From contig USJW01000093.1 in the NCBI GenBank assembly GCA_900555045.1, positions 1-19,819 on the forward strand: a stretch of 19,819 bases of DNA. The letters run 5' to 3'. The notes below the pieces were generated by a model. That model saw only the letters and a program-made list of their open reading frames with translations. It searched no databases and was not told where the DNA came from. This DNA comes from an uncultured Clostridium sp. GTDB taxonomy: Bacteria; Bacillota; Clostridia; Lachnospirales; Lachnospiraceae. This document shows positions 7,813 to 15,273 of the stretch, one piece after another. Numbering within the stretch: position 1 is the first letter of the stretch; each line of letters begins with the position of its first letter. Both the position numbers and the translations under genes were made by a program.

Positions 7813-8670
7813 ATGAATATTTTAACCATACTGAAGGAGGCGGAGGGTCTGACGCCGGGCGAGAGCCGTCTGGCCGACTATATTTTAAAGAACACCAAGG
7901 ATTTCATCGCCATGCCCCCGAGGGAGATCCCGGACCGGCTCTTCATCTCCCTTCCCACCGTCTACCGGCTGATCCACAAGCTGGGCTTAAAGGGCCTTGG
8001 CGAATTCAAGCTGGAGTTAAAGGCCGCCCTTCTCAATCAATCCGAGCTCCCGGTGGAAAACATCAATTTTCCCATCGACAGCTACGCCTCCATCAGTGAA
8101 ATTCTGCTGCGCTTAAAGGCCGTGTACGCGTACACCATCGCGGACACCCTGGACCTGGCCGACTCCTCCACCCTATACCAGGTGGGCGCGCTCATGGAGG
8201 CGAGCGAGGCCATCGACGTCTACGCCTTTGCCGGGAACATCTTCTTCGCCGACAATTTCCGCTTCCAGATGCAGGAGATCGGCGCCGTCGTGAACGTGCC
8301 TCATGAGGACTACATGCAGAAGCTGACGGCCAGCAATTCCGGCCCCTCCCACCTCTCCATCGTGATCTCCTTCGGCGGCCGCGGAACCGCCTCGGAGCTG
8401 CTCTGCCGCATCCTGAAGGACTGCGGCTCCCCCATCGTGCTGATCGCCTCGGAGCAGAACAAGAGCCTGCGCCGCTACGCCAAATACATACTCAACATGT
8501 CGGCCTACGAGGACCACTACCAGAAGATCTCCTCCTTCTCCACCCGGATGACCCTCCTCTACATTCTGGACACCCTCTACACCGTCTACTTCTGCCGCCG
8601 ATACAAGGCGAATGTCACACAAAAGCTAAACGCCTACGAGACGATCCGGTCCCACATGCCGCGGCCTTAG
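7813..8670 (+). CDS. RpiR-family transcriptional regulator (RpiR2)
   Basis: This is a second RpiR/MurR-type regulator, 285 residues: N-terminal helix-turn-helix domain (about 1-75, core REIPDRLFISLPTVYRLIHK at 37-56) and C-terminal SIS-like domain (about 100-260). The usual SIS phosphate motif (SxSGxT/S) reads SFGGRGTAS at 187-195, so the ligand pocket departs from the canonical one kept in the neighbouring RpiR1. The start ATG follows AAGGAG by about 7 nt. It is divergent from the M20 gene and convergent with the GH1 gene, whose stop codon is 12 bp from this one with no terminator between. Likely targets are the M20 promoter, its own, or the palindrome upstream of the GH1 gene. Ligand unknown. 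Confidence 0.88.
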   Translation: MNILTILKEAEGLTPGESRLADYILKNTKDFIAMPPREIPDRLFISLPTVYRLIHKLGLKGLGEFKLELKAALLNQSELPVENINFPIDSYASISEILLRLKAVYAYTIADTLDLADSSTLYQVGALMEASEAIDVYAFAGNIFFADNFRFQMQEIGAVVNVPHEDYMQKLTASNSGPSHLSIVISFGGRGTASELLCRILKDCGSPIVLIASEQNKSLRRYAKYILNMSAYEDHYQKISSFSTRMTLLYILDTLYTVYFCRRYKANVTQKLNAYETIRSHMPRP

Positions 8671-8682
8671 CGGATTTGAGGG

Positions 8683-10092
8683 CTACCGCTCCGTGTGCTC
8701 CTCAATGTACCTCTTATACCAGTGGTAGCTCTTCTTCGGAATCCGCTTCAGGCCGTTCTCGTAGTCGATGTAGATCAGCCCGTAGCGCTTCTCGTACCCG
8801 TTGATCCAGGAATAGCAGTCCGTGGTGGACCAGGCGTAGTAGCCCTTCACGTTGCAGCCCTCGTTTTCCGCCCGCACCAGCCAGTCCAAGTAGGATTTCA
8901 TGAATTCGATCCGCTCGTCATCGTTCACCTGGCCGTTCTCGTCCGGCCGCTCGTACATGGCGTGGCCGTTCTCCGTGATGTAGACCGGGATATCGCCGTA
9001 GTCCTCCCTGATCCCCATGAGCATGTCGTAGATGGTCTTGGGGTAAATTTCCCGGCTCCAGGCGTTCTTCGGCGTGGTCGGGTCCACATCCGTCTGGAAC
9101 CACCCCTTCACCACATACCCCTCCACCGTCTTCTGCCCGGCCCCCTGGTTGTTGGGATAGTAGTTGGTCTCCCCGGACTCGTAGGGCTTCACCACCGCGC
9201 GGGTGTAGCAGTTCTGACCCAGGAAATCCACCGTGTTGTCCCGGATGATCTCCAGATCCTCGTCCCGCACAAAGGACAAATCGATCCCGCTCTCCAAAAG
9301 AAGCGGCTTTAAATCCTCCGGGAATCTCCCCAGGATGGCCGGGTCCGTCACCCATTTGTTCTTGAATAAGTCGGCCCTGCGCCGCGCGGTCCGGTACTCC
9401 GGCGTGTCCTTTAGGATCTGCACGCTGTTGGTGGTGTGCACGATGCCGATCTGGGCGTTCAGGTGGAGCCTTCGAAACTCCCGGATGGCCTTGGCACTTG
9501 CCACCATCATGTTGTAGGACACCTGGACCATGGCCTGCACGTCGTGCCTGTTGGGCGGGTAATTGCCGGTCAGGTAGGAGCAGGTTCCGTTGTGGGTGCA
9601 CTCGTTAATTGTCACGTACAGGGGAATCTCATCCCCGAACGCCTCAAACACCGCCCTCGCATACTTGGCGAACTCGTCGGAGAAGACCGGGTTCTGGTAC
9701 CCGCCGATGTCCTCCAGCCACGCCGGGATGTCGTAGTGCAGCAGGGTGACATTGGGCGTAATCCCGTTCTCCCTGCACTCCCGCAGCACATTCCGGTAGA
9801 AGGCCACGCCCTCCTCGTTCACCCGCCCGCTCCGGTCCGGCAGAATCCGGGTCCATGCGATGGAGAAGCGCAGTGTGTTGTGGCCGCCCTCCCGCAGCAG
9901 GCGGATGTCCTCCTTGTAGCGGTGGTAAAAGTCCGCCGCCACGTCCCCGGTGATCCCCTTCCCGTTCTTCGGCCCATGGCAGAACTGGTCCCATGTGCTC
10001 TCCCCCTTCCCCCCTTCGTTCCAGCCCCCCTCGCACTGGTATGCCGCGCTGGCTGTCCCCCACAAAAAGCCCTTTTTTATCTTTCCATCCAT
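8683..10092 (-). CDS. GH1 6-phospho-beta-glycosidase, LacG-like
   Basis: This is a cytoplasmic GH1 retaining glycosidase, 469 residues. The acid/base is E164 in TINEC and the nucleophile E374 in ITENG; Q19, H119 and N163 sit at the conserved sugar-binding positions. The key clue is the C-terminal loop: S428, W429, K435 and Y437 in YSWINGYEKRYG. Serine replaces the glutamate of non-phospho beta-glucosidases, and Ser/Lys/Tyr is the phosphate-binding set of 6-phospho-beta-galactosidase LacG, with matching numbering as I recall it. Tryptophan at 429 favours 6-phospho-galactosides over 6-phospho-glucosides. A non-proline after the acid/base Glu is also usual in phospho-glycosidases. It is therefore predicted to cleave PTS-imported disaccharide phosphates. 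The start ATG follows AGGAGGG by 6 nt. No EII gene is adjacent; the EIIBC gene is about 8 kb away. Confidence 0.9.
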   Translation of the reverse strand: MDGKIKKGFLWGTASAAYQCEGGWNEGGKGESTWDQFCHGPKNGKGITGDVAADFYHRYKEDIRLLREGGHNTLRFSIAWTRILPDRSGRVNEEGVAFYRNVLRECRENGITPNVTLLHYDIPAWLEDIGGYQNPVFSDEFAKYARAVFEAFGDEIPLYVTINECTHNGTCSYLTGNYPPNRHDVQAMVQVSYNMMVASAKAIREFRRLHLNAQIGIVHTTNSVQILKDTPEYRTARRRADLFKNKWVTDPAILGRFPEDLKPLLLESGIDLSFVRDEDLEIIRDNTVDFLGQNCYTRAVVKPYESGETNYYPNNQGAGQKTVEGYVVKGWFQTDVDPTTPKNAWSREIYPKTIYDMLMGIREDYGDIPVYITENGHAMYERPDENGQVNDDERIEFMKSYLDWLVRAENEGCNVKGYYAWSTTDCYSWINGYEKRYGLIYIDYENGLKRIPKKSYHWYKRYIEEHTER

Positions 10093-10117
10093 GTAATCCC
10101 TCCTGCAGTGTTTGATA

Positions 10118-10135
10118 ACTTCATTTTAATGAAGT
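10118..10135. promoter_or_regulatory. Palindromic operator candidate upstream of the GH1 gene
   Basis: ACTTCATT-TT-AATGAAGT is a perfect inverted repeat with 8-bp arms and a 2-nt centre, 26 bp before the GH1 start. On the minus strand it includes TAAAAT, which could serve as a -10 box, so a bound regulator would cover the promoter. RpiR2 is the nearest candidate. I found no clear -35 for the GH1 gene; the rest of 10136-10239 is AT-rich without further obvious structure. Confidence 0.6.
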
Positions 10136-10239
10136 GATGGATTTTTTAAAGAGAAATGGACGAATTAGAAATTTTTTATCAGAGGTTGGGGACGCGAGGG
10201 GTGAGATTCTGAAAAAAATGTTTCACCGGCTATAAAGAG

Positions 10240-10269
10240 ATGACAATTTTCCACAGCTTGTGCTATACT
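10240..10269 (+). promoter_or_regulatory. Promoter of the diguanylate cyclase gene
   Basis: ATGACA at 10240-10245, an 18-bp spacer and TATACT at 10264-10269 with an upstream TGC (extended -10). The longest open frame starts at a GTG at 10260 inside this promoter, which rules that start out and supports the ATG at 10311. Confidence 0.7.
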
Positions 10270-10310
10270 TGACAGAGCAAGCACTGTTCAGCGAAAGGAG
10301 GGTGACGGCC

Positions 10311-12362
10311 ATGGGAGGCGCGGGGCACGGCACGCTTACAATCAAGCGTGAAATTTTTCTTCTCAGCTCTGCTTTTTTGGCGGTTGTCGCACTCATTTTT
10401 TCCGGTATCTTTCTGCGGGTTCTCTACCTGACCAACATGGACAGCGCAAAGAACTCCCTGCGGCAGTGCAACAGCCAGATCGTCACCTACACAGAGGGGC
10501 TGTTCCGCGAGAACGCCTCCATACTGAATCTTCTTTCCCGGGACGAGGTTATCATAGACGGCGCCTCCCGGGGCCCGGACGCAGTCAAGTCCATTCACCG
10601 CCTTATTATGGAAAATTCTTCCAATATCACCTACATTTATTCCGGCTATGCGGACGGAAGCCTATATATCAACGACTATCCGATCCCGCAGGGGTATGAC
10701 GCCACCGTCCGCCCCTGGTACACCGCGGCCATCGCGACGAACGGGGTCGCAAGGCTGGCCTACACGGACGCCTCCACCGGGGAGCGGCTGTTCAGCCAGT
10801 GCAAACGGCTGGTGGATAAGGACGGGAACATCACGGGCGTCCTCTCCATCGACTGCTCCAACGAAAACATCACCCGGCAGCTGAGCGCCAAATACCAGTA
10901 CACCTCCCAGAGAAGCTTCATCATGGACGCTTCAGGCAACGTGCTGATCCACCCGGAGGTCAAGTACATCGACGATTCCATCCGCAACTACATGGATCCC
11001 AGAACCTGGGAAAGGATCGCGAACGGGTCCAGCAACTACGGGGAGTACAAGAAATCCGGCGTCAACGCCATGGCGTACTTCGAGCGGATTCCCGAGACTA
11101 CCTTCATCGTGGCCACGGCCATCGACGCCTGGGAGGTCACAAGCCCCATCGTCCGCAGCGTGATGTACCTCCTCATGGCGGTGGCCGCGCTGTGCATCGC
11201 CTTAGGCGTCATCCTAAGCCGCGTGATGGTGTACCGCTTCGCCAGGCCCATTATCGCCCTCAAGGACCGGATCGAGCTGATCGCCGCGGGCCGCCCGGAA
11301 GCGGACCAGAAGCTGACGCGCTCCAACGCGGAGATGAACGGGATCGCGGACAGCATCGAGATCATCGTGAAGGACATTACCCGGCGCGAGGAGCAGCGCA
11401 AGGCTGCGGAGTACTTAAGCTTCCACGACTCCATGACCGGGCTGTACAACCGCAGGTTCTTCGAGGAGGAGCTACAGCGCCTGGACACCGGGAGAAATTA
11501 CCCGCTGTGCCTGGTCTGCTGCGACATCAACGGCTTAAAGCTGGCCAACGACGTGTTCGGCCACGACGTGGGCGACCGGCTGATCGCCCGGGTGGCAAAG
11601 TGCCTGGCCGCCGCCTGCCGCGCGGACGACATTTTGGCCCGAACCGGCGGGGACGAATTCTGCGTCATCATGCCCCGGACCTCGGACGCGGACGCTGCGC
11701 GGATCATCCGCCGCATCAAATCCAGCTTCCCCCGGGAGAATATATGGGGCGCCGAGGTGTCCGCCTCCCTGGGCTTCGCCGTCAAGGAGCAGGCCGGGGA
11801 GTCCATGGACGACGTCCTGCGCCGGGCGGACCGGATGATGTACGGCAGAAAGCTGACCGAGAGCGAACAGATGAAGCGGCGCACCGCTGAAAACCTCATA
11901 AATGCGGCCGAGAAAGAACACCTGATCCTGCCGCTTTGCGGGGAGGAGACGCGCCTTCTGGGACAGATGACCGGCGCCCTCTGCCCGGACACCGGAAACC
12001 TTTTGCTGCGAAGCTACCGGCTCCGCAACCTGGGCCTCTGCAGCCTGTTTCCGACCGGCGACGCAAGCGACCAGAAGATCAACCCCAAGCAGACCGAGAA
12101 CGCCTACCGCCTTCTCTCCGTGCTGGACGACTACCGCGGCATCGCGGGCTGCATCCTCCACTGCGCCGAGCACTGGGACGGCAGCGGCTGGCCCGCGGGT
12201 CTGGCGGGCCGCGATATCCCCCTCCTCTCCCGGGCCATCGCGGTGGTTGACGCGTATTTTGCAGCCGGATGCGATTTGAGCGAGTTTGAACGGCATGGGT
12301 CGTGGTATGATCCGGATATTGTGGCATTGGTGAGGGATTATGTGAGGTGCATCCGTTCGTGA
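10311..12362 (+). CDS. Membrane diguanylate cyclase: dCache, HAMP-like, GGDEF, degenerate HD-GYP
   Basis: This is a 683-residue sensor predicted to make c-di-GMP in response to an extracellular ligand. Transmembrane helix 1 (about 15-40) and helix 2 (about 283-308) flank a dCache domain. That domain carries the amino-acid-binding pattern: R134, W136, Y137 in VRPWY, Y151 and D153 in YTDAS, and D181 in LSIDCS. A HAMP-like linker (308-360) leads to GGDEF (about 370-515). The GGDEF signature at 446-450 is intact, DINGLKLAND is present, and the RxxD inhibitory site is R437-D440. Residues about 541-683 are HD-GYP-like (EHWDGSGWPAGL at 620-631, a DxDA-type region, YDPDI) but the HD pair and the paired histidines are gone, so no phosphodiesterase activity is expected. 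The ATG at 10311 follows AGGAGG by 9 nt. It is transcribed alone. Confidence 0.9.
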   Translation: MGGAGHGTLTIKREIFLLSSAFLAVVALIFSGIFLRVLYLTNMDSAKNSLRQCNSQIVTYTEGLFRENASILNLLSRDEVIIDGASRGPDAVKSIHRLIMENSSNITYIYSGYADGSLYINDYPIPQGYDATVRPWYTAAIATNGVARLAYTDASTGERLFSQCKRLVDKDGNITGVLSIDCSNENITRQLSAKYQYTSQRSFIMDASGNVLIHPEVKYIDDSIRNYMDPRTWERIANGSSNYGEYKKSGVNAMAYFERIPETTFIVATAIDAWEVTSPIVRSVMYLLMAVAALCIALGVILSRVMVYRFARPIIALKDRIELIAAGRPEADQKLTRSNAEMNGIADSIEIIVKDITRREEQRKAAEYLSFHDSMTGLYNRRFFEEELQRLDTGRNYPLCLVCCDINGLKLANDVFGHDVGDRLIARVAKCLAAACRADDILARTGGDEFCVIMPRTSDADAARIIRRIKSSFPRENIWGAEVSASLGFAVKEQAGESMDDVLRRADRMMYGRKLTESEQMKRRTAENLINAAEKEHLILPLCGEETRLLGQMTGALCPDTGNLLLRSYRLRNLGLCSLFPTGDASDQKINPKQTENAYRLLSVLDDYRGIAGCILHCAEHWDGSGWPAGLAGRDIPLLSRAIAVVDAYFAAGCDLSEFERHGSWYDPDIVALVRDYVRCIRS

Positions 12363-12434
12363 GAGCCTGGGGAGCGCCCGTTAGTTTTTCACAGACAGGG
12401 AAATATATAAGACGGAAAATTACCCGACATTCAG

Positions 12435-12484
12435 AAAAAACGTCCGCCAGGGCCCGAATAATTGGGGCTCTGGCGGACGTTTTT
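12435..12484. terminator. Strong bidirectional rho-independent terminator
   Basis: Arms 12440-12455 and 12465-12480 pair over 16 bp with one G-U, around a 9-nt loop. A run of A lies on the left (12435-12440) and a run of T on the right (12480-12484), so it works on both strands. It ends the cyclase transcript from the left and the Cys-rich gene and peptidase operon from the right. Confidence 0.93.
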
Positions 12485-12541
12485 GGGTTTTGTGGTTGGT
12501 TTTTTTGTAGTTTTATGGAGGGGGGGCAATCCCTCCTCCCG

Positions 12542-12751
12542 CTACCCGCGGATAAACCGCGCGCGGTACTCTGCGTTGATCTGGGCGATCTCTTTTTTTC
12601 CGTCGATGTAGTCCTGGTACATCTCGAAGGGGCTTCCGCCGCCCAGCCAACAGGAGGAGCAGTTCTCGCAGCCGCCCCCGCAGTCTAAGGACCGGCGGAT
12701 GATCGCCTCCCGCTCCTCATGGGTCGTGTCTTTAATCAGTATGCGCTCCAT
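12542..12751 (-). CDS. Small four-cysteine protein, function unknown
   Basis: This is a 69-residue protein starting MERILIKDTTHEEREAIIRR, with a cluster CGGGCENCSSCW at about 24-35: four cysteines spaced C-x3-C-x2-C-x2-C. The end (DYIDGKKEIAQINAEYRARF) is charged and helical. The cluster could bind zinc or an iron-sulfur centre; C-x3-C-x2-C also matches the radical-SAM triad, but the protein is far too short for that fold. I recall similar short hypothetical proteins in Lachnospiraceae but know no function. The frame extends back to 12799, but that ATG lies in the -35 box of a good promoter; the ATG at 12751 has GAGGTG about 6 nt upstream and is preferred. It follows the M24 gene by 81 bp but appears independently transcribed. 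Confidence 0.75.
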   Translation of the reverse strand: MERILIKDTTHEEREAIIRRSLDCGGGCENCSSCWLGGGSPFEMYQDYIDGKKEIAQINAEYRARFIRG

Positions 12752-12770
12752 ATCTGTCACCTCTACCTTC

Positions 12771-12799
12771 AGTATAGGCGGCGCAGAGAAAGCGCGCAA
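12771..12799 (-). promoter_or_regulatory. Promoter of the Cys-rich small gene
   Basis: On the minus strand TTGCGC (12799-12794), 17 bp, then TATACT (12776-12771). Predicted start near 12764 gives a very short leader of about 13 nt that still includes the GAGGTG ribosome binding site. Confidence 0.65.
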
Positions 12800-12832
12800 T
12801 AGGCGCGGAGAAAAAATGCGAAAGATCCCCTT

Positions 12833-14221
12833 CTACCGTCTCACAAACACCCTCTTTTTATCCAATAAATACGGCCTCAGATATGCGACCGTCCCGCACA
12901 TCGGCAGCACGTCCTCCGACAGCCGGATTCCCAGCTTTTCAATTATATATGCCCTGCGGGCCTGCATCCGCTCCCACATCTCGGGGTACTGCTCGCGGAT
13001 CTGGGCCTTCAGCTCACCGTCCGCCAGGAGCACCGCGCTCTCCGCGCTGATGCCGCCGTAGCCGGGGACGGACGGGATGATGTCGATCTGCAAGAGCATG
13101 CCGCTCTTTAGCTTCTCCTTTGAGCCCTCGTAGATCGGCGAGGCCATCCACTCCTCCTCCGCGGTCAGATGCCCCGGGCAGAGGGACCAGTGGTAGCGCG
13201 CTCTGGGCAGAATCTCCTCGATCTGACCGAACAGCTCCCCCCCGGCCATGCCCACGTGGATCTGCTCCAGCCAGCAGGCGTAGGCGGCAAAGTACGGCGC
13301 GGCCACCCGGTCCGCGTAGTCCCTCGCCTCCTGCGGGAGCTCCTCCGGGCCGCGGACCGCGTAGCCGGAGCGGCTGGAGGAGCCGCCGCAGTAGCCCACG
13401 GTTAAGGAGATGGTGTCCCCCACCTTGACGGTGTTGGCCGTGGGGAACATGTTGGCCTTTATGAAGCGGGGGCCGCTGGCCGCGATGGTGACGATGCTCG
13501 TGTGCTGCCCGTAGCGGACCAGGCAGTCCCCCAGCTCCAGCTCCGAGACCCCTGGCGCCAGCTTATCCATGGCGTCCAACAGGCAGTCCGAGGCCAGCGC
13601 CGCCCCGTACTCGTAGTGCGCCACCTCGTTGGCGTTGTTGGTCACCCGGGCGCCGTCCGCGCCGATGAACAGCGCTGCCTCGTTGGTGATGAGCGCTTCG
13701 TCCCCCACGATGTCCGCGATGGCCTCCACGATGAAGTGGGGAATGTCGTACATTCTCCGGTTGTCCTCCAGACTGCTGGTGAAGAGCTTCCACCCCACTA
13801 AGCCGGTCCGGGCGCCCGGTTTGATCCCCGCCTCCGAGAGCAGCTCCCGAAGGGTCTTATCCTCCCTGTTCGGCTGATTCGGCAGGGAGAATAAGGACAC
13901 GTGGACCGCCCCCGCCTCCACCCGGGCCTTGGAGGCCTTGTTTAAATTCTCATTTCCCAGCACAAGCGTCATCTCCCCGCTCGCCTGAATCACCAGGAGC
14001 GCCTCCTCAAAGCGGGTGAAGTAGCCAGCCAGGTACTCAAAATTCCCCCTGTGCTCCACATCCCCGTAGACGATCAGCTGGTCGAGGCCCTCACGCCTCA
14101 TCCCGCGCAGGACCTTCTCCCGCCGCTCCAGGATGGTCTCGTCCGTCAGCCCCACCGGCGCGCCGGCGCAGTCCCTTAACGGCTGTTCGACCTCTTCCAA
14201 TTGAATTACATACTCTTCCAT
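12833..14221 (-). CDS. M24-family (creatinase/Xaa-Pro peptidase-like) protein, metal site degenerate
   Basis: This is a 462-residue protein with a creatinase/prolidase N-terminal domain (about 30-175) and a pita-bread M24 catalytic fold (about 195-440). Active M24 peptidases use a D-D-H-E-E dimetal site. Here the first Asp position reads T274 (SLTVGY), the second falls in the serine-rich GGSSSRSGY with no Asp, H351 is kept in CPGHLTAEEE, the first Glu position reads D380 (LQIDIIP), and E394 is kept in ISAESAV. A normal dinuclear centre is therefore unlikely. Creatinase itself uses the same fold without metal, so it may be a creatinase-type amidinohydrolase or another metal-free hydrolase, or a non-catalytic binder. 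The start ATG lies about 8 nt after GGGAG. It is the last gene of the PTS-M81-M81-AbrB-M24 operon, 44 bp after the AbrB gene. Confidence 0.85.
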   Translation of the reverse strand: MEEYVIQLEEVEQPLRDCAGAPVGLTDETILERREKVLRGMRREGLDQLIVYGDVEHRGNFEYLAGYFTRFEEALLVIQASGEMTLVLGNENLNKASKARVEAGAVHVSLFSLPNQPNREDKTLRELLSEAGIKPGARTGLVGWKLFTSSLEDNRRMYDIPHFIVEAIADIVGDEALITNEAALFIGADGARVTNNANEVAHYEYGAALASDCLLDAMDKLAPGVSELELGDCLVRYGQHTSIVTIAASGPRFIKANMFPTANTVKVGDTISLTVGYCGGSSSRSGYAVRGPEELPQEARDYADRVAAPYFAAYACWLEQIHVGMAGGELFGQIEEILPRARYHWSLCPGHLTAEEEWMASPIYEGSKEKLKSGMLLQIDIIPSVPGYGGISAESAVLLADGELKAQIREQYPEMWERMQARRAYIIEKLGIRLSEDVLPMCGTVAYLRPYLLDKKRVFVRR

Positions 14222-14265
14222 GCGAATCTCCCTTCCTCCCCATGGGGGCGCTGCATTTTAATCAT

Positions 14266-15258
14266 TTAAACAAAATAGACAAACAGTGTGATGGCCGCAG
14301 GCATCACCGTGACCGCGTACACGGCCCGCAGGACCTGGATCAGCGCGATCTTGGTTAAGTCCGCGTTTAGGTCCGCCGCGATCAGCGACATGTCCGTTGC
14401 TCCCCCGGGAGCGGAGGCAAACATGGCGGACTTCAGATCCAGAAGCCCGCGCTTTTTACAGTACAGGCTGTATATCAGGTTGACTCCCCAGTAATTGACT
14501 AACAGTAGCAGAAGCGGCAGAAGGACCTGGTCCATGTCCGCGAAGGTGGACCGCCTCATGCTGCACCCCACCAGCGCCCCCGCCAGGAGCTGCGCCACGT
14601 TCTTCACCTGGACCGGCACCCGGCAGACCGAGGTGGTGATGTTTAGGGCCGCCACCGCGAACATCGGAAAGACCATGGCCCCGGCGGGCATCCCGCTGGC
14701 GTTGCCCAGGATTCCGGTCAGGATGCTCACCGCCAGCGTGAACGCGATTTTCTGCCCGGGTGTCCGCGCCAGGCGGTCAAGCGGCGTGTCGGACCGTTCC
14801 CCGCTCCCCGTCACGAGGCGGCTGTCCTGATCCCCCGCCGCCTCATTTCTGGTAAAAAACTTGATCCAGTAGGGAAAGATTAAGAGCACCCCCGTCAGGC
14901 GCACCGTCTGCATCAGCGCCACAAGGGGCGTGGACGCGTCCATCTCCATGCTGATCATGGAAATGTCGGACACACCGCCCGCCACGCTCCCCAGCAGCGC
15001 GGTGGTGTAGTCCATCCCCGAGACCGCGTGGATCACGGCCCCGGTGAAAAAGGTGTTCGCCGTCAGCATGCCGATGAACGCGCCGGATATGGCCTGGGCG
15101 AACACCTTGACCCACAGCGGCAGCACCGCGTAGTCGAACACAATGTTGCTGATCCCCACCGCGATCATGCTGCCAATCATGGCGGGGGCGGGAAGGCCCG
15201 CTTTTTTTGCAAGCCGGTAGCCCAGGCAGGCTGCAGCCAGCGTGATGATCAGGTTCAT
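14266..15258 (-). CDS. AbrB-family membrane protein (PF05145-type)
   Basis: This is a 330-residue integral membrane protein of the AbrB duplicated-domain family (not the AbrB DNA-binding regulator). Two homologous halves are visible: GSVAGGVSDISMISMEMDAS at 90-109 followed by TPLVALMQTVRL, and ASAPGGATDMSLIAADLNAD at 281-300 followed by LTKIALIQVLRA, each with hydrophobic segments around it. A hydrophilic loop near 136-168 separates the halves. Members are often annotated as putative ammonia monooxygenase or transporters, but the substrate is not established. It starts 15 bp after the first M81 gene, with GGAGAG about 8 nt before the ATG, so the two are tightly co-transcribed. In context it may export or import a product or substrate of the M81/M24 hydrolases. 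Confidence 0.88.
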   Translation of the reverse strand: MNLIITLAAACLGYRLAKKAGLPAPAMIGSMIAVGISNIVFDYAVLPLWVKVFAQAISGAFIGMLTANTFFTGAVIHAVSGMDYTTALLGSVAGGVSDISMISMEMDASTPLVALMQTVRLTGVLLIFPYWIKFFTRNEAAGDQDSRLVTGSGERSDTPLDRLARTPGQKIAFTLAVSILTGILGNASGMPAGAMVFPMFAVAALNITTSVCRVPVQVKNVAQLLAGALVGCSMRRSTFADMDQVLLPLLLLLVNYWGVNLIYSLYCKKRGLLDLKSAMFASAPGGATDMSLIAADLNADLTKIALIQVLRAVYAVTVMPAAITLFVYFV

Positions 15259-15273
15259 GGCCTATTCTCTCCG

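Noticed and set aside
8669..8691. AGCGG/CCGCT inverted repeat in the 12-bp gap between convergent RpiR2 and GH1 genes as a terminator
   Set aside because: Five-bp stem with a 13-nt loop and no T-run on either strand.
12518..12540. GGAGGG/CCCTCC inverted repeat downstream of the Cys-rich gene
   Set aside because: No T-run follows on the minus strand; the bidirectional terminator at 12435-12484 explains termination.
12785..12796. Radical-SAM-like C-x3-C-x2-C motif in the small protein as evidence of a radical SAM enzyme
   Set aside because: The protein has 69 residues and no TIM-barrel; the spacing match alone is not enough. The cluster itself lies at about 12647-12682.
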